Shown here: piece after piece, positions 33,376 through 40,234 of the stretch
Layout of the letters: every line of letters begins with the position of its first letter
Position numbering within the stretch: the stretch's first letter is position 1
Source: SIG701 sp045611685
Lineage (GTDB): Bacteria; Bacillota; Clostridia; Oscillospirales; CAG-272
Assembly: GCA_045611685.1 (NCBI GenBank)
Contig: JAZKXO010000097.1
Coordinates: forward strand, 114,894 to 178,893
Direction: 5' to 3'
Length of the DNA stretch: 64,000 nucleotides
Notes under the pieces: model-generated
The model's database searches: none
Told to the model about the DNA's origin: nothing
The model's input: the letters and a program-made list of their open reading frames with translations, nothing else
Translations under genes and position numbers: made by a program

Positions 33376-34890
33376 TCAGCGATCACCGAGGAAGGATGCC
33401 GTATAAGCGGCAAGCGCTTCCCCGAGAAGCTTGTTATCCTCGTCAGTAAGATTGCCGCTCTCGCGGATGCGGCTCATCAGCTCGTACTCACGGGTGCGAA
33501 GGTATTCTCTCAGTCCCTTTTCGTACTCGCGCACGGCAGATACGGGGACGTTATCGAGAAGTCCGCCGATCGCCGCGTAGATGACGGCGACCTGATATTC
33601 CACGGGCACAGGTGCGCTCTTGTCCTGCTTTAAGATCTCAACGATTCTCTCACCCTGGGCCAGGCGCGCCTTGGTATCGGCATCCAGATCGGAGCCGAAC
33701 TGGGAGAACGCCTGCAGCTCGCGGTACTGCGAGTAGATCAGCTTCAGACGGCCGGCGATCTTCTTCATCGCCTTCACCTGTGCCGAGCCGCCTACGCGGG
33801 AGACCGAGATACCGGGGTTGACCGCAGGGATAACACCGGCGTGGAACAGCTCCGATTCCAGATAGATCTGTCCGTCGGTGATCGAAATTACGTTCGTCGG
33901 GATGTACGCCGAAACGTCGCCCGCCTGCGTCTCGATGATCGGCAAAGCGGTAATGGAACCGCCGCCATACTCGGGTGCAACACGTGCCGCACGTTCAAGA
34001 AGACGGCTGTGGAGATAGAATACGTCGCCGGGGTACGCCTCGCGTCCCGGGGGACGGCGAATGAGAAGGGAGAGAGCACGGTATGCGACGGCGTGCTTTG
34101 TAAGATCGTCGTACACGATCAAAACATCTTTTCCCTGCTCCATGAAATATTCCGCCATAGCGCAGCCGGCGTACGGTGCGATGTACTGAAGCGGCGCCAT
34201 CTCGGAAGCGGACGCGGATACGATGATCGTGTAGGCGTCAGCCCCTGCCGCGCGGAGCGTTTCCGCCAGCTGTGCCACGGTCGAGTTTTTCTGACCGATC
34301 GCCACGTACACGCAGATCACGCCCGTGTCCCTTTGGTTCAAAATCGTATCAATCGCGACGGTCGTCTTACCGGTCTGGCGGTCGCCGATGATCAGCTCAC
34401 GCTGTCCGCGACCGATCGGCACCATCGCGTCGATGGCCTTGATACCGGTCTGCAGCGGTACGCTGACGCTTTTTCTTTTGATAATACCGGGTGCCTCTCT
34501 CTCGATTGGACGGCTTTCGGTACAGCCGTGCGGGCCTTTGCCGTCGATCGGATTGCCCAGTGCATCGACGATGCGTCCGAGTAGCGCCTCGCCCACGGGC
34601 ACGGAAACGACGCGCCCCGTGCGATGCACGCGGGTGCCCTCCCGTATACTGTCGGAGTTGGTCAAAAGCACGATGGAAACGGTGCTTTCTTCGAGGTTCA
34701 TGGCCATTCCGTACTCCCCGCCCTCAAAGGTAAGGAGCTCGTTTGCCATACAGTTTTCAAGACCGAACGCAGTGGCGATACCGTCACCTACGGTGATAAC
34801 CGTACCGGTCTCGGAGTCGCTCGTTTTGTTTTCGTAATTTTTGATCTGCTGTTTGATAATACTGCTGATCTCTTCGGGACGAAGATCCAT
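33376..34890 (-). CDS. atpA: ATP synthase F1 alpha subunit
   Basis: A 504-residue non-catalytic nucleotide-binding subunit. Walker A GDRQTGKTTVA, the VPVGEALLGRIVDALGNPIDG beta-barrel segment and the PGISVSRVGGSAQ signature are present. The start MDLRPE is set by GAGAGGA nine bases upstream. It is the fifth F-type structural gene of the operon and full length. Confidence 0.98.
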   Translation of the reverse strand: MDLRPEEISSIIKQQIKNYENKTSDSETGTVITVGDGIATAFGLENCMANELLTFEGGEYGMAMNLEESTVSIVLLTNSDSIREGTRVHRTGRVVSVPVGEALLGRIVDALGNPIDGKGPHGCTESRPIEREAPGIIKRKSVSVPLQTGIKAIDAMVPIGRGQRELIIGDRQTGKTTVAIDTILNQRDTGVICVYVAIGQKNSTVAQLAETLRAAGADAYTIIVSASASEMAPLQYIAPYAGCAMAEYFMEQGKDVLIVYDDLTKHAVAYRALSLLIRRPPGREAYPGDVFYLHSRLLERAARVAPEYGGGSITALPIIETQAGDVSAYIPTNVISITDGQIYLESELFHAGVIPAVNPGISVSRVGGSAQVKAMKKIAGRLKLIYSQYRELQAFSQFGSDLDADTKARLAQGERIVEILKQDKSAPVPVEYQVAVIYAAIGGLLDNVPVSAVREYEKGLREYLRTREYELMSRIRESGNLTDEDNKLLGEALAAYTASFLGDR

Positions 34891-34925
34891 GACGTTACGT
34901 CCTCTCTGATTTTTGAATTTTTGTC

Positions 34926-35465
34926 TCAAACGGTAAGCGCTTTGAGCGCACCTCTGAGCTGGTCAAGCTTTGCACGCACGCTTCCCTCAAAAAGGGTATT
35001 CTGCACGCTCAGGCGCACCCCGCCGATCAGCGAGGGATCGACCTCACAGCGGAGGGAAACGAGCCTGCCTGTGATCTCGGAAACCTTGTCCGTAAGACGC
35101 CGCTTCTGCTCCTCGGTGAGGGGTACGGCACTGACTGCCAAGGCAGTCACGATCCCGTACTGTTCGCAGTACAGACGTTCATACTCCGCCATAAGCGTAG
35201 GGATATGACGCGCGTATCCGCGCTCGGTAACCATTCTGAGGTAGTTCACAAGATACGGATGGCACGCACCGGAGAAAGCCTCCGAAAGAAGTGCCGATCT
35301 CTCCTCCTTGGGGATCTGGGGATCGGACAAAAGACGCCCGTAACCCGGATTCTCCGAAAAAGCCCTTCTGACCGTACGCGTCTCGTAAAGCATCGAGTCC
35401 GCTATTTCCTCTTCCACCGCAAGGCTGACAAGGGCGCGGCTGTATTCTTTTACAACGTCGCTCAT
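34926..35465 (-). CDS. atpH: ATP synthase delta subunit
   Basis: A 179-residue peripheral-stalk subunit linking b to the top of F1. It has the usual N-terminal six-helix bundle (YSRALVSLAVEE) and a C-terminal part with SALPLTEEQK-like AVSAVPLTEEQKRRLTDKVS and GGVRLSVQNTLFEGSVRAKLDQL. It lies 7 bases downstream of atpF. Confidence 0.95.
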   Translation of the reverse strand: MSDVVKEYSRALVSLAVEEEIADSMLYETRTVRRAFSENPGYGRLLSDPQIPKEERSALLSEAFSGACHPYLVNYLRMVTERGYARHIPTLMAEYERLYCEQYGIVTALAVSAVPLTEEQKRRLTDKVSEITGRLVSLRCEVDPSLIGGVRLSVQNTLFEGSVRAKLDQLRGALKALTV

Positions 35466-35472
35466 ACCGGCC

Positions 35473-35970
35473 TCACAGACTGTCGATGAAGGTATCGATC
35501 AGTTTCTCGTGATCGGACGCCTTGATCTCACGGCAGACGACCGCCTCAGCAATGTCCATAGACATACCGGAGATTTCGTCTTTGATCTCATTGATCGCCT
35601 TTTTCTTTTCCTGTTCGATATCGGCGTCCGCTTTTCTCAGTTTTTCCGCGGCTTTTGCGTTAGCCTCTGCCAAAATCTCATCGCTGATCTTATCCGCGCG
35701 CACGGTTGCACGCCGAACCACTTCTTCGGCCTCTTTGTCCGCGTTTGCCATTTTTTCCTCATAGACGGCGCGGTCCGCTTCGGCGGCGTTCTTCGCCGTC
35801 TCTGCATCGGAATACAGCGTGTCCACCTGACTCTGCCGCTCGGCGAGAATCTTCTGTACCGGTCCTATGAGGAACTTTTTCATGACCCATACGAGGATGA
35901 GAAGATTGAGAATGGCGGCGACAATATGCCACACGTCCAGCGATATCAGTTCAAGATATTCTCTGTTCAT
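35473..35970 (-). CDS. atpF: ATP synthase F0 b subunit
   Basis: A 165-residue stator with one N-terminal membrane helix (about 12-32, WHIVAAILNLLILVWVMKKF) and a long charged coiled-coil. The coil is rich in Ala, Glu and Lys (EEKMANADKEAEEVVRRATV) and ends in a delta-binding region. It resists torque between a and F1. Confidence 0.95.
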   Translation of the reverse strand: MNREYLELISLDVWHIVAAILNLLILVWVMKKFLIGPVQKILAERQSQVDTLYSDAETAKNAAEADRAVYEEKMANADKEAEEVVRRATVRADKISDEILAEANAKAAEKLRKADADIEQEKKKAINEIKDEISGMSMDIAEAVVCREIKASDHEKLIDTFIDSL

Positions 35971-36026
35971 TCCTATTCTCCTACAAATCTTCCATGCCGT
36001 TTATACGGCGATTTTCCGTTTTGGGA

Positions 36027-36311
36027 TCAGAGCTTACCAAGGAAGATGTTCGGTGCAAGGAAGATCAGAAGCAGACCGGTAACGAAGCCGTAAATACCGG
36101 TCGTCTCGGAAATCGCGCATCCGAGGATCATCGTAGAAGTGACCGAGCCCTTGCACTCCGGCTGACGGCCGATCGCCTCGCAGGCTTTGCCTACCGCGTA
36201 GCCTTCACCGATACCCGGGCCGATACCCGCAATCAGAGCAAGACCTGCACCGATAGCACATCCGCCCATGATGATTGCTTTTGCCATTTCAAGACTTCCC
36301 ATGTTTTCCAT
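36027..36311 (-). CDS. atpE: ATP synthase F0 c subunit (rotor ring)
   Basis: A 94-residue two-helix hairpin with the ion-binding carboxylate Glu69 in helix 2 (CAISETTGIYG) and the polar loop GRQPE. Helix 1 carries a second carboxylate, Glu36, in GPGIGEGYAVGKA, 33 residues before Glu69. Glu36 replaces the Gln of sodium-type c subunits, while Thr70 and Tyr74 match the sodium-binding set. This is the two-carboxylate pattern described for the sodium-driven rotor of Fusobacterium nucleatum. Sodium coupling is therefore likely but not proven. AAAGGAG lies upstream. Confidence 0.96.
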   Translation of the reverse strand: MENMGSLEMAKAIIMGGCAIGAGLALIAGIGPGIGEGYAVGKACEAIGRQPECKGSVTSTMILGCAISETTGIYGFVTGLLLIFLAPNIFLGKL

Positions 36312-36372
36312 ACTTCATTTCTCCTTTGTATGTTTGAATATTTTCGGGAATTTATCGAAAGATCCGTCGGGA

Positions 36373-37116
36373 TCATTCTTCCTCAGGGGTAGCCGCCGAT
36401 GCGATATACAGCATCGTCAGCATAGCGAAAATGAACGCCTGAATGCAGGACGAGAACACGTCAAAATAGACGGACAGCACTGCCGGAATACCTACCTGCA
36501 AAAAGGGGATCTTGCCGAGAAGACCCGGCAGCCATCCGAACACCAGATTGGACAGTGCCGCAAGCGCCGCGTACACGAGCGCCGAGATAACCGATCCCGA
36601 TACCACGTTTCCGAAATGACGGAACGCCATCGACACAGGCGTCGCGATCTCGCCGAGAATGTTGAACGGCGTGAATACGACGATCGGCGTCGTAAAGCTT
36701 TTGAGATACCCGCCGAATCCGTTCGTTTTGATCTTGTAGTAAGTGATGAGCGCGAAGACCAAAAGTGCCCAGCCGAGCACCGTATTGAGATCCGCCGTCG
36801 GCGCATACATGCCGAGAAGTGCCAAAAGCGACGAACACGCCGAAAGTGAAAGGATCGCGGCGATCAGCGGCACGAACGCGCGGAACTGCACGCCCATGTT
36901 GGCATCCACGAGCCCCGTAACCTTCTCGACGAGCCATTCCGCTACGATCTGGCGTTTGGTGGTGGGGCGCACCTTGAGATCGTGCGTGAGCCATATACAG
37001 AGCGCCGTGATCGCGAGGATGACCAGTATGGAGTTCACCTGTGTGGCCGTTACGGGAATCCCGCCGAACACGGGAATCTCAAAATAGACTCTCGCACCGT
37101 TTATGCTGATATCCAC
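36373..37116 (-). CDS. atpB: ATP synthase F0 a subunit
   Basis: A 247-residue stator channel subunit with about five to six membrane helices. The essential Arg sits in TPVSMAFRHFGNVVSG, next to the c ring. ILVILAITALCIWL and the final IQAFIFAMLTMLYI helix are typical. It starts three bases after the atpI stop. Confidence 0.95.
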   Translation of the reverse strand: MDISINGARVYFEIPVFGGIPVTATQVNSILVILAITALCIWLTHDLKVRPTTKRQIVAEWLVEKVTGLVDANMGVQFRAFVPLIAAILSLSACSSLLALLGMYAPTADLNTVLGWALLVFALITYYKIKTNGFGGYLKSFTTPIVVFTPFNILGEIATPVSMAFRHFGNVVSGSVISALVYAALAALSNLVFGWLPGLLGKIPFLQVGIPAVLSVYFDVFSSCIQAFIFAMLTMLYIASAATPEEE

Positions 37117-37119
37117 GCA

Positions 37120-37701
37120 TCATCCCTCCTTTTCCTCGGACGTTTCTTTTGAGTCCGCTTTCGTATTTTTCAAATAATCCGTATCGATTTTGCCTGCGAA
37201 GCGGCCGATCATTTTTTCAAACTCGTCTTCCTCGCCGTCCTCGTCCTCATCGTCCGCGATACCGGCAGATTCACTTTTTTCGGGGAGAGGCTCGTCCCCC
37301 GTTTCTTTTAAAACGTATTTTACCCAAAACTGCCGGACGAAAATCACGACGGACGGATAGAACACAGATGCCACCACCGGCAGCCAGTGAATCTGATCGA
37401 CCACGAAGGAAACGATCATCACGACAAGCAAAAGCATGGAGCGGCGCGTGTAGGATGCTTTCATCCGAAGCTGTGCGCGCTCGGGATCGGGATCCTCAAC
37501 CGCGCGCTGAACGCCCAGGCTCATCAGAAAAAAATTCAGAACGGTCAAAGCCCAGCCGATCACTCCGCCGAGCACCACCGTATAGTCAAAGCGGCGGAAA
37601 AGAACGAATCCGATCTGCAAAAGCAAGGCGCACACGAGCGATGCCGCCGCCATAAAGCGGACTTCTTTTTTTACAACGGGATCAAGTGCTGGCTTTTTCA
37701 T
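37120..37701 (-). CDS. atpI: ATP synthase subunit I (AtpI-like)
   Basis: A 193-residue membrane protein with about four helices (17-35, 42-62, 88-105, 107-127), including VLGGVIGWALTVLNFFLMSL. The family helps assemble the c ring or supplies magnesium. Its C-terminal 65 residues are unusually acidic (DDEDEDGEEDEFE), which is longer than in most AtpI proteins. It overlaps the preceding atpZ-like gene by 4 bases. Confidence 0.85.
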   Translation of the reverse strand: MKKPALDPVVKKEVRFMAAASLVCALLLQIGFVLFRRFDYTVVLGGVIGWALTVLNFFLMSLGVQRAVEDPDPERAQLRMKASYTRRSMLLLVVMIVSFVVDQIHWLPVVASVFYPSVVIFVRQFWVKYVLKETGDEPLPEKSESAGIADDEDEDGEEDEFEKMIGRFAGKIDTDYLKNTKADSKETSEEKEG

Positions 37702-37997
37702 CGGTCATCCGTCTCCTTTTCGTCGTTTATTCCGTCGGGTGCGCTTTCGGTTCCTGCTTTCGTAAGCCTTTTCACTTCACGGGCGTTCTCCCGCCGCACG
37801 AAGGAAAACACGCTCGTGACGCCGGAGAAAACACCGGTGAGGATCGCGACGAGAAGCACCCAGTCACCCACGCCGAAACGTCTTTGCAGAAAGAGTGCGA
37901 GAAGCGTCAGAAGGATCGGCGGCGTAACGACGGACAAGCCAAGCTGCGTGAGCAGCGAGATCCGCGCCCAGATGCGTACGAATTCTTTCGTGTCCAT
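37698..37997 (-). CDS. AtpZ/AtpI-family small membrane protein
   Basis: A 99-residue protein with two membrane helices (about 14-35 and 44-64) and a charged tail, at the head of the ATP synthase operon. The LTQLGLSVVTPPILLTLLAL helix and position match the putative F0F1-ATPase subunit family (AtpZ), proposed to act in magnesium supply or assembly of F0. Overlaps atpI by 4 bases. Confidence 0.8.
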   Translation of the reverse strand: MDTKEFVRIWARISLLTQLGLSVVTPPILLTLLALFLQRRFGVGDWVLLVAILTGVFSGVTSVFSFVRRENAREVKRLTKAGTESAPDGINDEKETDDR

Positions 37998-38041
37998 CCG
38001 TCTTTCCTACCTCCTCCGACACTTCTTCCGTTATCTTTTTT

Positions 38042-38070
38042 ATTGTACCACATCATAGCTTCCAATGCAA
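38042..38070 (-). promoter_or_regulatory. Promoter of the ATP synthase operon
   Basis: On the minus strand, TTGCAT and TACAAT are separated by 17 bases, about 45 bases before the first gene. It is the only good promoter in the operon. Confidence 0.8.
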
Positions 38071-38128
38071 GACATATAAGTAATTCATATAAAGCCCACG
38101 GAAAGCATCCATATTTTCCCAAAACTCA

Positions 38129-38157
38129 TTGCGTAACCGATAATTTTGTGGTATAAT
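38129..38157 (+). promoter_or_regulatory. Promoter of the phosphopantetheinyl transferase gene
   Basis: TTGCGT and TATAAT are separated by 17 bases, about 30 bases upstream of the start, back to back with the atp promoter. Confidence 0.8.
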
Positions 38158-38186
38158 ATATTCGTAAAAACAGTCGGAGGTATCGT

Positions 38187-38822
38187 ATGAACGTAACCGT
38201 ACTCAGAACGAACGGAGATCGCCCGTGGTCGTACTATGAAAAGTATCTGCCGCTGCTCACACCGGAAAGACGGGCGAAAACGGAGCGCTACCGCAAAGAG
38301 AGCGCACGAATTGATTCTCTCCTCACGGAACTGCTCATCCGACACGAGGCGGCCGGCGGCGGCGAGATCTCCGTCACGTACGGTGAGTACGGAAAACCGC
38401 ATCTCCTCGTGCCGTCCGGAAAGCATTTCTCCGTTTCCCACACCTCTCACTATATCGCTTACACCGCCGGCAATGTGCCGGTCGGCGTGGATATCGAATA
38501 CCGCCGCTCCGTGAATCTCAATATCGCGAAGCATTATTTCTCGAAAGCCGAAAGGGAGGTCCTTCGCGAAAGCCGCGATCCGGTACTCGACTTCTACCGC
38601 ATATGGACGGCGAAAGAAGCGATCCTGAAACGAAACGGAACCGGCTTTTTCACCGGCGTAAAGCTGCCGGACGTATGTGATCACGCCCTGCGCCCGTATT
38701 TGAGCGGGCACATCGGCGCCGATTACGTGCTTGCGGTGTGCGGCGCACGCCATCTCAAAACGCTCCGCATCCGCACCATGACGGAGGACGAGCTGCTCGA
38801 AGAATTTGGGGGTGCGGTGTAA
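38187..38822 (+). CDS. Sfp-type 4'-phosphopantetheinyl transferase
   Basis: A 211-residue enzyme that moves phosphopantetheine from CoA to carrier proteins. It contains the magnesium-binding GVDIEYRRS and the FYRIWTAKEAILKRNGTGF motif, with the KEA Glu. The FSVSHTSHYIAY stretch is the CoA-binding core. Sfp-type enzymes have broad targets (acyl, peptidyl and aryl carriers). No carrier protein or synthase gene is in the window, so the partner is unknown. It may be the organism's only such enzyme. Confidence 0.92.
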   Translation: MNVTVLRTNGDRPWSYYEKYLPLLTPERRAKTERYRKESARIDSLLTELLIRHEAAGGGEISVTYGEYGKPHLLVPSGKHFSVSHTSHYIAYTAGNVPVGVDIEYRRSVNLNIAKHYFSKAEREVLRESRDPVLDFYRIWTAKEAILKRNGTGFFTGVKLPDVCDHALRPYLSGHIGADYVLAVCGARHLKTLRIRTMTEDELLEEFGGAV

Positions 38823-38870
38823 AAGCATCCGACAAAGGTGTACTTTTTGTAAACACTCCGAAGCGGCTCT

Positions 38871-38899
38871 TGCTATCGGGACGAAAATAGGGTATAATA
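38871..38899 (+). promoter_or_regulatory. Promoter of smpB
   Basis: TTGCTA and TATAAT are separated by 17 bases, about 33 bases upstream of the smpB start codon, with AAAGGAGG following. Confidence 0.8.
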
Positions 38900-38931
38900 A
38901 TACCCGCAGTAAGTAAAAAGGAGGTGCGATC

Positions 38932-39408
38932 ATGGCAAAACAAACGGGACAAAAGATCATTACCGTGAACCGAAAAGCGCGTCATGAATATTTTGTGGAC
39001 GAAACCTACGAAGCCGGCATCGCTCTCTTTGGCACGGAGGTCAAAAGCCTCAGAGCCGGTCAGGTGAATCTGAAGGATTCTTACTGCGAGGTTCGCGAGG
39101 GAGAGTTGTTCCTCACGGGGGCACACATCTCCCCCTATGAAAAAGGAAACGTTTTCAATCGGGAACCGGAGAGGGACAGAAAGCTCCTCATGCACCGCCG
39201 CGAGATCATGAAGCTGCACGGGCTCGTCGGCCGCGAGGGATATACGCTCATTCCCCTCTCTCTCTACTTCAAGGGATCAAACGTAAAGGTCGAGGTCGGT
39301 CTATGCCGCGGTAAAAAGCTCTACGACAAGCGAGACACCGAAGCAAAGCGGCAGGCAAATCGCGACATCGAACGGTACGCCAAATCCCGTTCACGGGGCG
39401 CGGATTGA
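38932..39408 (+). CDS. smpB: SsrA-binding protein SmpB
   Basis: A 158-residue partner of tmRNA that brings it to stalled ribosomes. The OB-fold core has YEAGIALFGTEVKSLRAGQV, LKDSYCEV and GLCRGKKLYDKR. The C-terminal basic tail (DTEAKRQANRDIERY), which mimics mRNA in the decoding site, is present. It is encoded 59 bases upstream of its RNA partner ssrA, the usual order in Firmicutes. Confidence 0.97.
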   Translation: MAKQTGQKIITVNRKARHEYFVDETYEAGIALFGTEVKSLRAGQVNLKDSYCEVREGELFLTGAHISPYEKGNVFNREPERDRKLLMHRREIMKLHGLVGREGYTLIPLSLYFKGSNVKVEVGLCRGKKLYDKRDTEAKRQANRDIERYAKSRSRGAD

Positions 39409-39467
39409 ATTTTTTACGTTTGTCAAAATCAGCGCAATTTTATGCATTTGCAAAAATATATTTATAT

Positions 39468-39831
39468 GGGGGCGTAAAGGTTTCGACGGGGATTTTGAGG
39501 CGTGATAAGCGGGTAGAGGTTGGGGAACCTCTTAAATCATCCCTAACTTAAATTAAACGCTAACAACAGCGAACTCGTAGCCGCCTAAGCGGCTCGCGGC
39601 TTTTAGCCGCCTTCGTCCGCACAGAGAGGGCTGCGGCTCTGTCCGGGCGTCAAATAAGCAGCGAACGTGAACCGTGATTTTGCTTTTGTAACGGTCATGC
39701 ATTAAAAAGCTACCGAGATCACAGCCTGAGAAGCGGCGGTGCTTTCGGGAAATTCAGTAGATTCTCTGCACCCGGAGAAAGTTGCGTCAAGAGGTTTTCG
39801 GACAGGGGTTCGATTCCCCTCGCCTCCACCA
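39468..39831 (+). ncRNA. ssrA: Transfer-messenger RNA (tmRNA)
   Basis: A 364-base one-piece tmRNA. The 5' end GGGGGCG pairs with CGCCTCC at the 3' end, followed by A and an encoded CCA. The T arm ends GGGGTTCGATTCCCC. The resume codon is GCT at 39559. The tag is ANNSELVAA then TAA (39559-39588), or AANNSELVAA including the charged alanine. This is short, but it ends in the Ala-Ala degron. The GTAAAGGTTTCGACGGGG 5' motif is diagnostic. A possible -10 (TATATT, 39457-39462) lies just upstream. Confidence 0.97.
39811..39831 (+). repeat. Direct repeat copy 1 (tmRNA 3' end)
   Basis: The last 21 bases of ssrA, from CGATTCCCC through CCACCA, are repeated exactly at 40006-40026. tmRNA and tRNA 3' ends are common integrase attachment sites. 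Confidence 0.9.
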
Positions 39832-39835
39832 AAAT

Positions 39836-39876
39836 AAAACGAAGGCGTACTCAAGTACGTCTTCGTTTTGTTTTAA
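39836..39876 (+). terminator. Terminator of ssrA
   Basis: AAAACGAAG-CGTACT and AGTACG-CTTCGTTTT form a long stem followed by a T-rich run. Confidence 0.85.
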
Positions 39877-39887
39877 CAGACGAAAAA

Positions 39888-40026
39888 GAGGGGAATCGAA
39901 CCAAGTTCGCAAAACAATCCGGTGAATTGTTTTGCGAACGGTGACCGAAGAATTTTGCGAGGCATAACAAAATATCTGCGGTCCCTGCCGAGCAAAATTC
40001 AAGAGCGATTCCCCTCGCCTCCACCA
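39888..40026. repeat. Palindromic element ending in a second tmRNA 3' end
   Basis: The 400 bases from ssrA to the next start contain no credible gene. GAGGGGAATCG (39888-39898) pairs with CGATTCCCCTC (40006-40016) as an outer stem. Inside it, GTTCGCAAAACAAT/ATTGTTTTGCGAAC (39905-39939) is a perfect 14-base-pair hairpin. GAATTTTGC..GGCA/TGCC..GCAAAATTC (39950-40000) is a second, near-perfect one. Bases 40006-40026 repeat the ssrA 3' end. The whole could fold as a three-way junction and resembles a mobile palindromic repeat or an integration scar. Confidence 0.75.
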
Positions 40027-40030
40027 TTCC

Positions 40031-40068
40031 AGACCACCATTTGATGAAAGTCAAGTGGTGGTCTTTTC
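40031..40068 (+). terminator. Second terminator after the duplicated tmRNA end
   Basis: AGACCACCATTTG and CAAGTGGTGGTCT form a 13-base-pair stem (one wobble) followed by TTTTC. It sits directly behind the second copy of the tmRNA 3' end, where the original ssrA terminator would be expected. Confidence 0.8.
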
Positions 40069-40144
40069 TCGTTTTCAAAGGTATGTACTTCCGCTGTAGA
40101 TCTGAAAACAATGACCATAGTCCGTACTTTTTTCCCCTTACCCC

Positions 40145-40173
40145 TTGAATCACACGAAAGCACGTGGTATAAT
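40145..40173 (+). promoter_or_regulatory. Promoter of the TIM-barrel/transglutaminase-like operon
   Basis: TTGAAT and TATAAT are separated by 17 bases. The promoter lies inside the naive upstream extension of the next reading frame, which supports the later start at 40235. Confidence 0.8.
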
Positions 40174-40234
40174 GACCTCAGCGGAGATTTACATATCCTT
40201 TGAAAAATTCTTCTCCAAAAGGAAAGGCAATTCC

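Noticed and set aside
39787..40153. Two overlapping minus-strand open frames across the ssrA 3' end and the palindromic element, including a WWRRGESNPCPKTS ending.
   Set aside because: This is the translation of tmRNA/tRNA-type 3' sequence, a well-known false gene call. The region is better explained by structured RNA and repeats.
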